From positions 682,001-746,000 of the forward strand of contig NZ_JAPCZF010000002.1 of assembly GCF_025938095.1 (NCBI RefSeq): a stretch of 64,000 nt of DNA, written 5' to 3'. The DNA comes from Novosphingobium sp. JCM 18896. GTDB taxonomy: Bacteria > Pseudomonadota > Alphaproteobacteria > Sphingomonadales > Sphingomonadaceae. The translations under genes were made by a program, and so were the position numbers. The notes beneath the pieces are model-generated. The model had not been told where the DNA came from, searched no databases, and saw nothing but the letters and a program-made list of their open reading frames with translations. Numbering within the stretch: the stretch's first letter is position 1; the number at the start of each line of letters is the position of its first letter. Shown here in pieces: positions 53,369-63,166 of the stretch.

Positions 53369-54750
53369 GCGGTCGCGCGCGTCGGCGGCGTGATGCCCGG
53401 GAGCAGCGGTGCGTCGTGCCGGAAGCGATAGCGCTGGCTCCAGCCCTGCTTGCGGATGTCGTCCCACACCTCGCGGAGGGTTACCAGGGACAGCGCGAAG
53501 GGTATCGAATAGAAGAACAGCGGGCGGATGAACGGCCCGATCATGATGCTGTAGCTCGCGATCGCGGTGCGCGCCGGCAGGAAGGTGTCGCGGACGATCT
53601 CAGGCGCCTTGTCGATCGGAATGTCGAGCGGAATGCACAGGATGTAGACCATGAGGATGGCCCACTTGCGACCGAAGCCCTTCCAGGGTTCGAGCAGCGT
53701 GAAGAAGAAGGTCAGGATGACCGAATAGCCGCCCGATTCCGAGGTGATCAGCGCCAGCGATATGCCGAGGTTTGACAGGCGATAGCGAGTGATCGCTTCG
53801 GGTCGCATCCAGGCGGCGACCGAGGCGACGACGATCGTGGCCTGGACCGTGTGCTGCAATGCCGGCAGCAGGACGAGCAGGAAGTTCACCCAGTAGGAAC
53901 CGAGGATTCCCATCAGCGGGCTCTGCCAGTTGTCGAGCAGCGCTTCGAGCGCAAGGAAGGTCGCCGGGAACCACACGTCGAGCAATTGGGACGCGCCGGT
54001 CGCTGCGAACTTGGTGATGTTCTCGTAGATCTCCATCGGCGTGCCGCGGCCGAGAATGGCATAGGTCGTCAGATAGACCGCGAGGACCGAGATGAGAGCC
54101 CCTTCAGCCCAGCGCCAGCGTCGCCGCAGGAGCTGCGGGATGATCGTGGCGATGACGTAGACCTTGAAGTTGACCGCAAGCCCGATGCAGAGCCAGCGCG
54201 CCCAGCTGGACTTGAGCAGCGGACCATAGCCGAGGACGACCAGAGTCAGCGTGGGAATGATCAGGTTGGCGTGTTCGAAGGCCTCGCTCGTCGGGAAGCC
54301 CGCAGCAAGCGCGAAGGCCCGCCAGGGGGCGGTCTTGCGGTCGTGCTTGGTATAGGCGAGCGCGATGACCACGATGTTGACGATGTAGACCACCTGGACC
54401 ATCGCGACGCCGAGCCAGTCGCAGCTGCGTGCTGCGAGCCCCGCGCCGAAATCGCCGGCGGAGTTGGCGACGGGATAGCACTTGTCGAGGCTGAACAGGT
54501 CCAGGAAGACAAAGCTGAGCGGCGGATAGACCGCCCCATAGGTGTCGTAGCTACCGAGATCGTGCGCCCAGTAGCTGACGTTGAACCAGTCGCCCCACAT
54601 GTCGAAGGGTTCGTAGAAATAGGGCTGCGGCAGCCAGCCATAGGTGAACATGTGCCAGACCGCGTGTGCGAGGGCACCGGCGATGACGATGCAGAACAGC
54701 GGCTCGAGCCAGCGGTTGACCGGGGTGAGCTTGCCGAAGAACTGCCTCAT
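53365..54750 (-). CDS. Polytopic membrane protein of the polysaccharide locus
   Basis: The 461-residue protein has about 10 hydrophobic segments. The first external loop has EPFDMWGDWFNVSYWAHDLG and YDTYGAVYPPLSFVF, Asp/Trp/Tyr-rich like the loops of membrane glycosyltransferases of the GT87/DUF2029 kind. I cannot name the family with certainty. Its start overlaps the GtrA stop (ATGA), so it is in the operon. Confidence 0.7.
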   Translation of the reverse strand: MRQFFGKLTPVNRWLEPLFCIVIAGALAHAVWHMFTYGWLPQPYFYEPFDMWGDWFNVSYWAHDLGSYDTYGAVYPPLSFVFLDLFSLDKCYPVANSAGDFGAGLAARSCDWLGVAMVQVVYIVNIVVIALAYTKHDRKTAPWRAFALAAGFPTSEAFEHANLIIPTLTLVVLGYGPLLKSSWARWLCIGLAVNFKVYVIATIIPQLLRRRWRWAEGALISVLAVYLTTYAILGRGTPMEIYENITKFAATGASQLLDVWFPATFLALEALLDNWQSPLMGILGSYWVNFLLVLLPALQHTVQATIVVASVAAWMRPEAITRYRLSNLGISLALITSESGGYSVILTFFFTLLEPWKGFGRKWAILMVYILCIPLDIPIDKAPEIVRDTFLPARTAIASYSIMIGPFIRPLFFYSIPFALSLVTLREVWDDIRKQGWSQRYRFRHDAPLLPGITPPTRATA

Positions 54751-55136
54751 GCCGACTTCCGCACGAAGACGAGATGCTTGAGCGCGAAGTAGTTGACCAC
54801 AGACACGATCACGGCGGCGACAAGGCCTGCCAGATAGGGGTTCGCGACGAACTGCGAGACGGCCCAGAGCGTCGCCAGGCCGGCGAGGTAATTGCCGGCA
54901 TAGGAAAGTACGAAGCGTAGCTTGGCTGGTTGCGCATCGCGGAAGACGTGGCGGCTGTAGGTCAGGTAGTTGAACGCGACGCCCATCGTGTGGCTGATCA
55001 GCTGCGCGACGAACATGTTGAGACCGAGCCAGACCAGCAGCCAGTAGGCGCCGAGCCCGAAGGCGGTGTTGACGATTCCCGCCTGGTAGTAGCGCCAGAG
55101 TTCCGCCACGCGGGCGCGCGAGAGATTGGGCGCCAC
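54747..55136 (-). CDS. GtrA-family flippase-like membrane protein
   Basis: The 129-residue protein has four transmembrane segments with the GtrA pattern: WRYYQAGIVNTAFGLGAYWL, then MGVAFNYLTYSRHVF, then FALKHLVF. Family members help move a lipid-linked sugar across the membrane, working with a GtrB-type glycosyltransferase, which is the gene just upstream (1 bp away). Confidence 0.9.
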   Translation of the reverse strand: MAPNLSRARVAELWRYYQAGIVNTAFGLGAYWLLVWLGLNMFVAQLISHTMGVAFNYLTYSRHVFRDAQPAKLRFVLSYAGNYLAGLATLWAVSQFVANPYLAGLVAAVIVSVVNYFALKHLVFVRKSA

Positions 55137-55137
55137 C

Positions 55138-56094
55138 TTACTCGTCCGAGGTGAAGTTGATCCGTTCGCGCTCGATCACCAGCGGTGTGCGGCGCGTGCG
55201 CTCGGAAATGATGCGCACATTGTCGCCCAACAGGCCGAGGAACCCAAACAGCAGCGCGAATTGCGCCTGCACGACGGCAGCGATGAACCAGCCGGCGATT
55301 GGTCGACCGAGGAAGAACGCAACGATCCCGCCCAGCAGCATCAATACGGTGAGTAGCGCGGCGATGGCGCCGATGTACATCGGCACGCGCAGTAGCCGCT
55401 TTGAGGCGCCCGTGAGCGAGGAAATAGCGAATTCGAGCAGCGCGAAGAAATCGTTCTTCGATTCGCCCGCGGCGCGCGGCGGCCGGACATAACCGATGGT
55501 CTCGAGCTTGAAGCCGGTCTCGACGAGCATGCCGCGGAAAAAGGGCTCGGGCTCCTCCAGCTGTCTCGTCGCTTCGACGACGCGTGCGTCGTAGAGGCCG
55601 AAGCCGGTCGCATTCGGGATCACCGGATAGTCGCCGAACTTGTTTGCGAGCCAGTATGACAGCGCGCGCATGCGGCCATGGATGAAACCGACCTTGTCCT
55701 CGGTCTGCCGCACGCCGAGGACGATGTCGGCACCCGCGCGCCAGCGTTCGATGAACTGAGGGATCATCTCGGGCGGATCCTGGAAATCGGCGCAGAGGCC
55801 GATCACCGCACGCCCGCGGCACTGGTAGATCGCATGGGTGGGCGAGCGCATCTGCCCGAAGTTCCGGGTGTTGACGATAAGTCTTACACGGGGGTCTCGC
55901 GCGCAAATCTCGCGAATGATCTCCACCGTCCGATCGCGCGAATCGTTGTCGATCATGACGATCTCGAAGCTCACGCCGCGCGGTTCGAGCTCGGCGATGG
56001 CCGCCGCGCAGATCGCCGCGGCGTTCTCTTCCTCGTTATAGCAGGGGATGACGACCGAGATGTCCGGCCGGGCCTGGCTGCCGTCAGCGCGCAT
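55138..56094 (-). CDS. GT2 glycosyltransferase (GtrB/DPM1-like)
   Basis: The 318-residue enzyme has a GT-A fold (DISVVIPCYNEEENA, IVMIDNDSRDRT), the DxD-like LCADFQDPPEM and two C-terminal transmembrane segments (AALLTVLMLLGGIVAFFLG). It would make a polyprenyl-phosphate sugar. ATG 56094 lies within the end of the upstream gene (11-bp overlap) with GAGG upstream; the longer reading begins at TTG. It pairs with GtrA. Confidence 0.9.
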   Translation of the reverse strand: MRADGSQARPDISVVIPCYNEEENAAAICAAAIAELEPRGVSFEIVMIDNDSRDRTVEIIREICARDPRVRLIVNTRNFGQMRSPTHAIYQCRGRAVIGLCADFQDPPEMIPQFIERWRAGADIVLGVRQTEDKVGFIHGRMRALSYWLANKFGDYPVIPNATGFGLYDARVVEATRQLEEPEPFFRGMLVETGFKLETIGYVRPPRAAGESKNDFFALLEFAISSLTGASKRLLRVPMYIGAIAALLTVLMLLGGIVAFFLGRPIAGWFIAAVVQAQFALLFGFLGLLGDNVRIISERTRRTPLVIERERINFTSDE

Positions 56095-57178
56095 CGGGGC
56101 GTGCCTCAAGCGGCGGCCGGAGCGTGTAGAATTCGATCGCTGCGGCCATCAGGATAAGCATTACGGTCAGCGCGACGAAGGTCACGTTGAATTGCCGCGT
56201 CGTGTCCACGAAAGGCGGTTCGATCACGCGCAGGTTGGCGGTGGCGGTGAGATCTTCGACCGAGGTGCCCTGCAGATAACGGCGATAGGCCTCGTAGAGC
56301 GACTGGGCGAGGGTCAGCTTGCGTTCGAGCTGGCGCGCGACCGTCGATTGCTCGACCACGCGGCCAACCGAATTCTGCTCGCTCGGATTGAGCGCCTGCT
56401 GCTGGGCGAGTTGCTGTTCGAGCACCGCGATCTGCGCGATGATCTGCTTGACGGCCATGTTATCGTCGGTGGCGAACTTGCGCGCCGTTGCCAGTTCGAC
56501 CTGCTTGGCCTTGATGGCGGCTTGAAGTACCGGAATGCGCTCGCCGATCGATTCGATGGCGCGACGCGGATCGGAATAGCGCGTGTTGAGTCGGAACTGA
56601 TCGTATTCAGCCTGCGCCTGATCGAAGTCGCGGCCGGCCTTTTCGACCAGTTCCAGCAAGACCGTGCGTTTGTAATCGGTCTGCTGCTTGTTGATGACGG
56701 CCAGGCGCTGGCGCACGCCTTCGGCATAGGCTTTGATCACCTGCTCGGCGAACCGGGGATCGCGTTGCTTCAGTTCCATCTGCACGATGCCGCCGCGCAT
56801 CGAGCGGATCGAAACCTGCTGCTGCAGCCAGCGGTGTGCCTCCACCCGCGAAGACATGTTCAAGCGCTTTATCAGGCCCAACCGGTCGATGACCTGATCG
56901 CGAACCACCTTGCTGTTCGCGACGCGGAGCGTGATCTCGACTGCGGCCTGGTTGCCGAACACGCTGCTTGCGGCGCCGAGCTGGCTGAGTGCGCCGCTGA
57001 GGCCGAGCGTGCTGGGATCCGACGGCGCGACCGATACCGCGCTGCGATAGCGTTCGGGGAACAGCGACAGGATCGCCGCGATGACGATCAGCACGCCGAA
57101 GATGACGCGTCGGCGCAAGGGATTGGCGAAGGTCCGGCTGAGCGCGAGCGTGCCGACCATGCTGCGGCGCGGCGTCAC
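56084..57178 (-). CDS. Chain-length/capsule export inner-membrane protein (Wzz/KpsE-like)
   Basis: The protein has about 364 residues and two transmembrane segments (RRRVIFGVLIVIAAILSLF and VTFVALTVMLILMAAAIEFY) enclosing a long helical periplasmic region (ELVEKAGRDFDQAQAEYDQF). This is the Wzz/KpsE/BexC layout, without the cytoplasmic tyrosine kinase domain. GTG 57178 is taken because it overlaps the upstream stop; ATG 57160 is possible. It would govern polymer length or link to the SLBB outer-membrane channel. Confidence 0.85.
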   Translation of the reverse strand: MTPRRSMVGTLALSRTFANPLRRRVIFGVLIVIAAILSLFPERYRSAVSVAPSDPSTLGLSGALSQLGAASSVFGNQAAVEITLRVANSKVVRDQVIDRLGLIKRLNMSSRVEAHRWLQQQVSIRSMRGGIVQMELKQRDPRFAEQVIKAYAEGVRQRLAVINKQQTDYKRTVLLELVEKAGRDFDQAQAEYDQFRLNTRYSDPRRAIESIGERIPVLQAAIKAKQVELATARKFATDDNMAVKQIIAQIAVLEQQLAQQQALNPSEQNSVGRVVEQSTVARQLERKLTLAQSLYEAYRRYLQGTSVEDLTATANLRVIEPPFVDTTRQFNVTFVALTVMLILMAAAIEFYTLRPPLEARPDAR

Positions 57179-59136
57179 TTGATGGCCGCCAGGGCAGCGG
57201 CGCTGACGCCCATCTGGAAGATGATCGTCGAGATCTCGCGAATCTTGGTCCACACCGAGGTCGACTGCGTCCTAACGGGCACGAAGATGACGTCGCCTGG
57301 CAGCACATGGGCATTCAATGCGCCGTTCCGCCGGGACAGAACCGAGCCGTTCGCCCGTACGACGAAGATGCTCTTTTTGTCCGCCGAGCGCATTGGGCCG
57401 CCCGCACGATCGATATAGGCCGAAACCTTCATCGGCCTGCCGGCGCGCTCATCGAGATAGAACGACGCGGGGCGATAGACCGAACCGAAGACGCCGACCG
57501 TCGTGGCCCGCGGCGGGATCACGATACGATCGTTGTTTTCCATCAGCAGGGTCTCAGGAACCGCCGTCGCGCTGGGCGGAATGTCGAGGACCACGCGGCC
57601 ATCGGGTTCGGCTGCACGGAGCCGCTCGAGGACGGCGCGGGCACCGGCCAACTGGTTCGCCCTTTCGCCGGCATCCAAGGTCTGGCCGGCCGTGAGCGGC
57701 GCGGCCGCTAGCGACATTTCCAGCTGTTCGATCGCCTCGCGGAAGGCTTCGCGCTGCTGCACGCGAACCGAGTTGCGCTCGAGGCGGGTTCCGAACACGA
57801 AGGCGCGCGGGGTGGTCCCGCCGGCCTGGTTCATGATGTCGGCCATCGTGCTGTTGGCCGGGACGAAGTAGTTACCCGGCTTGTTCACCTCGCCCTCGAT
57901 GCGCACGAGCACCGACTGGCCGGCGAGCGGGCGTTGCAGCGAGCCTTCGGACAGCACCTGAATGAGGTCGCCGCCCCTGACGGTCTGGCTGGCGAGTTCG
58001 CCCGCCGTGATCTGGATCGCGCCGCTCGAAGACAGGTCCGACGCGCGGTACAGCATCACCCGGGTTTCGTCGGCGAGGTTGTTCGGGCCGCCGGCGATCC
58101 GCAGCATGTCCTGCATGGTCTCGCCCGGCTTGGCTTCGTAGATCGCCTCTTCGTTGACGCTGCCGGTGATCGCCACCTGCTTGCCGAGCGGCGGGATGAA
58201 CAGCACGTCTTCGTTCTGCAGGACCTGGTCGTTGCTGCGGTCACCGCGACGGACGAGATCGTAGAGATCGAATTCGCCGACAAGGTTGCCGCGCCGATAG
58301 AGCTGCACCGAGCGGAAGCTGCCGCCGGCCGAAGGGCCGCCTGCTGCGAGCACGGCATTGACCATGGTCGACAGGCTGTTGACCGAATAGGCGCCGGGAT
58401 CGTTCGCGAAGCCCGTAACGTAGACGCGGATACCGCGCAGCTGGCGAACCGAAACGGTCACCTCGTAACCACGATACTGCCGCCCGATCGCGGCAGAAAC
58501 GCGATCCTTGAGATCAGCATAGCGCACGCCGGCCAGCATCACCGAACCGATGCTGGGCAGGAAAATCTTGCCGTCTGTGTCGATCTGCCGCTCGATGCTG
58601 CCCTCGGTCGAGCCGATGAGCGAGATGGCGACCGTGTCGCCCACGCTGAGGATATATCCGGGCGGCACCGTCGCCGTGGCGGGCAGCGCATAGTCGCGAT
58701 TGTCGGGCAGCAGCAGGCCGGCGCCGAAACGCGGCAGGCTCCGGCCCAGCGAATTCGCCACATAGCGTTCGAACTCGTTCGGCGGTGCGGCGGGCTTGAC
58801 CCGGGGATTGGGCGAATTGCTGCTGACAGTCGGAAGGCTGGCGAGCCCATCATTCTTAATCTGGGTAGGGCTGATCGTTTGCGCGCTACCCGTAGGATCG
58901 ACGTAAACGCTGGGAGGGGCAGAACTCGACGACCGGTTGTCCTGTTCGGTCTGGGTACGCTGGTTGGTCTGACTAGGGTCCAGCGGAGAGCCCATGGGCA
59001 TATTGACTTGGGCGATTGCGACCTGAGCGGACACCAGCGAAATCAACACCGGAACGGCCACCGCGGTCCGCAACCAGGCACGCGAAGATCTGCGCGTCGC
59101 CGCCACGCTCAGGCGCTCATTACTAACATTCGCCAT
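57175..59136 (-). CDS. Polysaccharide export protein with SLBB domains (Wza-like)
   Basis: The 653-residue protein has a signal peptide (VLISLVSAQVAIAQ) without a lipobox, so it is not a lipoprotein like Wza. A Poly_export domain (ILSVGDTVAISLIGSTEGS, DGKIFLPSIGSVMLAGVRY) is followed by several SLBB segments (VYVTGFANDPGAYSV, VAITGSVNEEAIYEA, IEGEVNKPGNYFV). Its C-terminus has one hydrophobic segment. It forms the outer-membrane channel for polymer export and starts the operon. Confidence 0.9.
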   Translation of the reverse strand: MANVSNERLSVAATRRSSRAWLRTAVAVPVLISLVSAQVAIAQVNMPMGSPLDPSQTNQRTQTEQDNRSSSSAPPSVYVDPTGSAQTISPTQIKNDGLASLPTVSSNSPNPRVKPAAPPNEFERYVANSLGRSLPRFGAGLLLPDNRDYALPATATVPPGYILSVGDTVAISLIGSTEGSIERQIDTDGKIFLPSIGSVMLAGVRYADLKDRVSAAIGRQYRGYEVTVSVRQLRGIRVYVTGFANDPGAYSVNSLSTMVNAVLAAGGPSAGGSFRSVQLYRRGNLVGEFDLYDLVRRGDRSNDQVLQNEDVLFIPPLGKQVAITGSVNEEAIYEAKPGETMQDMLRIAGGPNNLADETRVMLYRASDLSSSGAIQITAGELASQTVRGGDLIQVLSEGSLQRPLAGQSVLVRIEGEVNKPGNYFVPANSTMADIMNQAGGTTPRAFVFGTRLERNSVRVQQREAFREAIEQLEMSLAAAPLTAGQTLDAGERANQLAGARAVLERLRAAEPDGRVVLDIPPSATAVPETLLMENNDRIVIPPRATTVGVFGSVYRPASFYLDERAGRPMKVSAYIDRAGGPMRSADKKSIFVVRANGSVLSRRNGALNAHVLPGDVIFVPVRTQSTSVWTKIREISTIIFQMGVSAAALAAIK

Positions 59137-59239
59137 TGTACTCAGTTCCGTCCGATCCGTCTGGCTGTCGAGTGCGGCCGCTGGGCGTGCACCCCTATCC
59201 TGTCCACTCGCGATGTCTCGCGCAGCGCCGTCCCATCCA

Positions 59240-59908
59240 TCATGCTTCTGGCTCTACCCGCGCCGCTAGCCCGCATTGCGCTACGAGCGGCGGCAGACCC
59301 GCGAAATCCCGGAAGCACATATGAACACCGAGCGAGTCCTTGTCCACCGGACCATAGCCGCCCTCGAACAGAAGGAACGGCATCCCTGCAGCCTGAGCTG
59401 CAGCGGCATCCACCATGCTGTCTCCGATCATCAACGCGCCGGCCCGATCGGTGCCGATTTCTGTAAGGGCATGAAGCAAAGGCGCGGGATCGGGCTTGCA
59501 GACCGTCAGCGTGTCGCCACCGACCACCACATCGAAGAAGCGGGTAAGATTCAGCTCGTCGAGAAGCAGCCGGGCCAGCCTCTCGGGCTTGTTGGTCACG
59601 ATCGCGCAAGGGTGGGCCGCCAGCGCGGTCAGGCTATCGACGACGCCCGGGTAGATCGCGCTCGGATCGACCGGAATATCGGCGAGGATCGCGCGGAAGG
59701 CGGCGAGGTCTTCGGCGGGATCGCCTGCGACCGGTCCGAGCCCCTCGCGCACGAGCACCGCTGCGCCCTGGCTGACCAGCTTGCGAACGCGTGTGACGTC
59801 GACCGCGCCGCCGCCGCGGGATGCCGACACTTCGCCCAGCGCCAGGGCGATGGTGATCGCGCTGTCGACCAGCGTGCCGTCGAGATCGAAAAGCAGCGGC
59901 ACCGGCAT
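59240..59908 (-). CDS. HAD-family phosphatase (phosphoglycolate phosphatase-like)
   Basis: The 222-residue protein has LLFDLDGTLVDSA (motif I with nucleophile and acid/base aspartates), IVTNKPERLARLLL (motif II), CKPDPAPLLHA (motif III) and MIGDSMVDAAAAQAAG (motif IV). It starts 7 bp after the TPP-enzyme stop. In this context it could dephosphorylate a sugar intermediate (inference), or act on phosphoglycolate. Confidence 0.88.
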   Translation of the reverse strand: MPVPLLFDLDGTLVDSAITIALALGEVSASRGGGAVDVTRVRKLVSQGAAVLVREGLGPVAGDPAEDLAAFRAILADIPVDPSAIYPGVVDSLTALAAHPCAIVTNKPERLARLLLDELNLTRFFDVVVGGDTLTVCKPDPAPLLHALTEIGTDRAGALMIGDSMVDAAAAQAAGMPFLLFEGGYGPVDKDSLGVHMCFRDFAGLPPLVAQCGLAARVEPEA

Positions 59909-59915
59909 CGGCCGA

Positions 59916-61784
59916 TCAGCTCATCAGCGGAATGATCATGTTGGCCTCGAGTTCCTCGCGCGGGAGGAACGGGGCGAGATCTTCGAGCGGGGCCGTGACC
60001 ATCGTGCCGTCCTCGAGTTTCTTCGACGACAGCTTCGGCGCGAACTGCTGCGCCTTGTCGGTCATCACCTCGCAGATCGCCGGACCCTCGGCCGCGAGCG
60101 TGCGCGCGACGGCGTCGCGGATGTCGTCGTGGTCCGAAGTGCGCGTATAGGCGAAGCCGAAGGCGGCTGCGACCTTGCCAAAATCGGGGAAGGTCACGCC
60201 CGAATCCGGACCACAGCCCACCGAGAAGCCCTGGAAGTGGGCCTGCTGCGACTGGCGGATCGAGTGGTAGCCCGAATTGTTGTAGAGGAAGATTTTGGCC
60301 GGAATGCCCTGGCCTGCGATCGTCTGCAGCTCCTGCAGGTTCTGCATGATCGAGCCGTCGCCGGCCATGCAGATGATGCGCTTCGAATCTTTCGGCCCAG
60401 TATCAAGTTGGAGGGCATGCCAGGCGCCGATCGTTGCGGGCAGGTCGTAGCCCATCGAGGCCGCGCCCGAGTTTGAATAGAGCCGCTGGCCCTTCTTGAG
60501 CCGCGCCGCCTGGACCGTGACCACGGCCGCGGTGGCATCGGCCATGACGACGACCTCGTTCTCCTCGAGCTGTTCGAACAGCACCTCGGTGAAGCAGTAA
60601 GGGTTCACCACGCCCTTGGTATCCCAGTATTCGGGCAGGACGGGGTGATACTTGGCGCGGCGCTCCATGGCCCAGGCGACGTAATCCTTGTGCGCCGCCG
60701 GCGTCTCGTAGCCCTCGAGCGCGCGTTCGAGCGCAGGCAGGAAGTCCTTGAGATTGGCGTGGACCGGCATATCGATCGACAGGGTCGGCTTGGCCAGTTC
60801 GGCGGCGTCGACATCGACCATGATCTTCTTCGCGGCGCGCGCGAAGGAGGCGAAGTTGTAGCTGATCTGGCGGATGTTGAGCCGGCAACCGAGCACCAGC
60901 ACGCAGTCCGAGTTCTGGACGGCGAAGTTGCCCGGGCGATCACCGACCGTGCCGGGGCGGCCGACGTAGAGCGGGTGGTCTTCCTCGACTAGGTCCTGCG
61001 CGTTCCAGGCGGGGGCGACGCCGACGCCAAGCTTCTCGCAGATGCGCAGGAAGCGGTCGTACTCGCCGCTGATGCGCACGCCGGTGCCGGGCAGGATGAC
61101 CGGGCGTTCGGCCGCCTTGATCGCCGCGACTACCTCGCGCGCGGCGGCGTCGAGCGCGTCGCCGGTCAGCCAGCCGTATTCGGCGGGCAGGGCGAAGTCG
61201 CGGCCATAGCCTTCGCGCTTGGGATCGAAGCCGTGCAGGTCGTCGGTCTCGATCAGGGCAGACTGGACGTCGATCGGAATGTCGAGCCAGACCGGGCCGG
61301 GGCGACCCGTCTCGGCCAGCCACAGTGCCTTTTCGAGCAGATAGCGGATGTCGCGCGGATCGGTGACCATCGCCGCGAACTTGGTAATCGGCTTGACCAT
61401 CGAGACGATGTCGACCTCCTGGTCGCCGAGCTGGCGCAGGCGGACGGGGGCATTGCTGGCCAGGGTCTCGCGCTTCACCTGGCCTGAGACGACGATCATC
61501 GCGATCGAATCCGTATAGGCGCCGTGCACGCCGTTCAGCGTGTTGATGCCGCCGGGGCCGGTGGTGACGTTGAGCGCGGCGAGCCGGCCCGAGAGGCGGG
61601 TATAGCTCTCGGCCGCCATGGCCAAAGCCTGTTCGTGATGACAGCAGACGTACTGCAAGCCTTCGACGCGGCCCATGGCATCGTTGAGATGCATGGCACC
61701 GCCGCCGGTGAGCATGAAGACGTGGCGCACACCGTGATCGTGCAGGCGGCGGGCGACATAGTCGGACAGGCGGACCTTGGTCAT
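59916..61784 (-). CDS. Thiamine-pyrophosphate enzyme (acetolactate-synthase-like)
   Basis: The 622-residue protein carries an N-terminal TPP-binding domain (GVRHVFMLTGGGAMHLNDAM, the Glu in CCHHEQALAMAAE) and a C-terminal pyrimidine/phosphate domain (MAGDGSIMQN to LYNNSGYHS, the Mg-TPP GDGS...NN motif). It resembles acetolactate synthases, but no regulatory subunit gene is present. Neighbours point to a role in glycan sugar synthesis. ATG 61784 follows GGGAG. Confidence 0.88.
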   Translation of the reverse strand: MTKVRLSDYVARRLHDHGVRHVFMLTGGGAMHLNDAMGRVEGLQYVCCHHEQALAMAAESYTRLSGRLAALNVTTGPGGINTLNGVHGAYTDSIAMIVVSGQVKRETLASNAPVRLRQLGDQEVDIVSMVKPITKFAAMVTDPRDIRYLLEKALWLAETGRPGPVWLDIPIDVQSALIETDDLHGFDPKREGYGRDFALPAEYGWLTGDALDAAAREVVAAIKAAERPVILPGTGVRISGEYDRFLRICEKLGVGVAPAWNAQDLVEEDHPLYVGRPGTVGDRPGNFAVQNSDCVLVLGCRLNIRQISYNFASFARAAKKIMVDVDAAELAKPTLSIDMPVHANLKDFLPALERALEGYETPAAHKDYVAWAMERRAKYHPVLPEYWDTKGVVNPYCFTEVLFEQLEENEVVVMADATAAVVTVQAARLKKGQRLYSNSGAASMGYDLPATIGAWHALQLDTGPKDSKRIICMAGDGSIMQNLQELQTIAGQGIPAKIFLYNNSGYHSIRQSQQAHFQGFSVGCGPDSGVTFPDFGKVAAAFGFAYTRTSDHDDIRDAVARTLAAEGPAICEVMTDKAQQFAPKLSSKKLEDGTMVTAPLEDLAPFLPREELEANMIIPLMS

Positions 61785-61864
61785 ATACGCTCCCGAAAAA
61801 CGCGAGGCTTCGCCCCGGATATGCCGGGTGCGTACGAGCGGCAAGCCCGATGGCACGGGCTGCG

Positions 61865-61889
61865 AAAAAGGCCCGGCTTAAGCCGGGCC
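61865..61889 (-). terminator. Terminator after the NeuB-like gene
   Basis: The perfect palindrome GGCCCGGCTTAAGCCGGGCC is followed on the minus strand by TTTTT. It lies between the NeuB-like stop and the TPP-enzyme start, so readthrough or a separate promoter is needed for the TPP gene. Confidence 0.85.
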
Positions 61890-61908
61890 CGGATGGTATT
61901 GGCAGATC

Positions 61909-63027
61909 TTACTGGTTGACCGCGACCTTGAGGTCGGGAAGCCGGCGCTCAAGTCCGCGATCGGGGACCAGCGCGAGGACCTCGGGGTCGTTGACGTAAG
62001 CGGCGTTGATGTCGCCGAGCAGCACCGGCTCGTCGGCCGCCAGCGGCAGCTTGAGTACTTCGCCGCTCTCGAACTCGCGCGTCGAGATCTGACCCTTGAG
62101 CAGCGGCACCGCCAGGTAGACGTCGTCGTCGGTCAGGACGTGGCCTGCGGGCAGGTCGCGCTTGATGTAGACGCCGCGGACCAGGGCATCGAGGTATTCA
62201 CGCTCCGCCTTGGGCACCACGCGCTTGATAGTGCTGGGCCCACCGCACATTTCCTTGGCCTTGTTGAAGGCCTTGAACCACACGTCCGCCTGCTCGGGCT
62301 TGGTGCAGTAGGCGCTGACGGGAACGCCCTCATAATCGATGTCAACGTGACGCTCGAACGTGCGCGCGCCCTTGGCATAGGCCATCTGCACCGAATCGTG
62401 CCAGTTGTACTGCTCGTGTGTCGACAGGCCGATCGTGATGTCGGGATAGCGCGCCTTGAGGAAGTCGATCTGATTGAGCTCGACGTCGCCGTCCTCGGAC
62501 GGATAGAGCGAAACGCAATGGTTGAGCGCGAAGGGAATCTTACGCGAGGTGAAGTAGCTAACGAGCGCGTCGAGGTGGTGCGTCTCGGCGCCGCCCGAAG
62601 AGGCGATCACCGGCAGGCCGGTCGAGGCGATCTTGCGCAGCAGCGTCTTGTCGCGGATGTCCGAGCTGGCGATCTTGAGGATTTCCACGCCGAACTCGAC
62701 GCACTTGTCGACCGAAACCTCGTCGAACGGGGTGACCATCGCCACCATGCCGTGTTCGCGCACCCGATCGACCATGGCGCGCAGCTCTTCCCAGGGCATC
62801 TGGGTGGCCAGCGTCTTTTTGATGTAGCGGACGTCTTCGGCATCGCGGTAGTCGCGATGAATGAACTCGTCGACGTTGCGGAACTGCAGCTTGATCGACG
62901 CGTGGACGCCGTTGGCTTTCACAACCGCGGCGAAATCATCAATGATTTTGAGGCCGCGCTGCAGCTTTCCCCAATGGTTGTTCGCCAGTTCCAGAACGAA
63001 CAAATCTTCAAAGATATCAACTGCCAC
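61909..63027 (-). CDS. NeuB/N-acetylneuraminate-synthase family protein
   Basis: The 372-residue protein has the NeuB TIM barrel (VLELANNHWGKLQRGLKIID, KIASSDIRDKTLL, LNHCVSLYPSEDGDVELN, GLSTHEQYNWH) and a C-terminal SAF antifreeze-like domain (RDLPAGHVLTDDDVYLAVPL). It would condense an aldose with phosphoenolpyruvate to a nonulosonate. The substrate is uncertain; no cytidylyltransferase is seen here. It is divided from the TPP gene by a terminator. Confidence 0.9.
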   Translation of the reverse strand: MAVDIFEDLFVLELANNHWGKLQRGLKIIDDFAAVVKANGVHASIKLQFRNVDEFIHRDYRDAEDVRYIKKTLATQMPWEELRAMVDRVREHGMVAMVTPFDEVSVDKCVEFGVEILKIASSDIRDKTLLRKIASTGLPVIASSGGAETHHLDALVSYFTSRKIPFALNHCVSLYPSEDGDVELNQIDFLKARYPDITIGLSTHEQYNWHDSVQMAYAKGARTFERHVDIDYEGVPVSAYCTKPEQADVWFKAFNKAKEMCGGPSTIKRVVPKAEREYLDALVRGVYIKRDLPAGHVLTDDDVYLAVPLLKGQISTREFESGEVLKLPLAADEPVLLGDINAAYVNDPEVLALVPDRGLERRLPDLKVAVNQ

Positions 63028-63166
63028 GAAGCGTCTCCAAACGTGTTGGGGGTTCTATACCGGCCATCCCACCGGCGTCCACCCTATTGCGATTCTTTTT
63101 CAGTAGCGCGCGCTCTGATTGTTTTGCGCCACCGAGCCGGACTTTCACCGATCTTTTTACGGAAAT

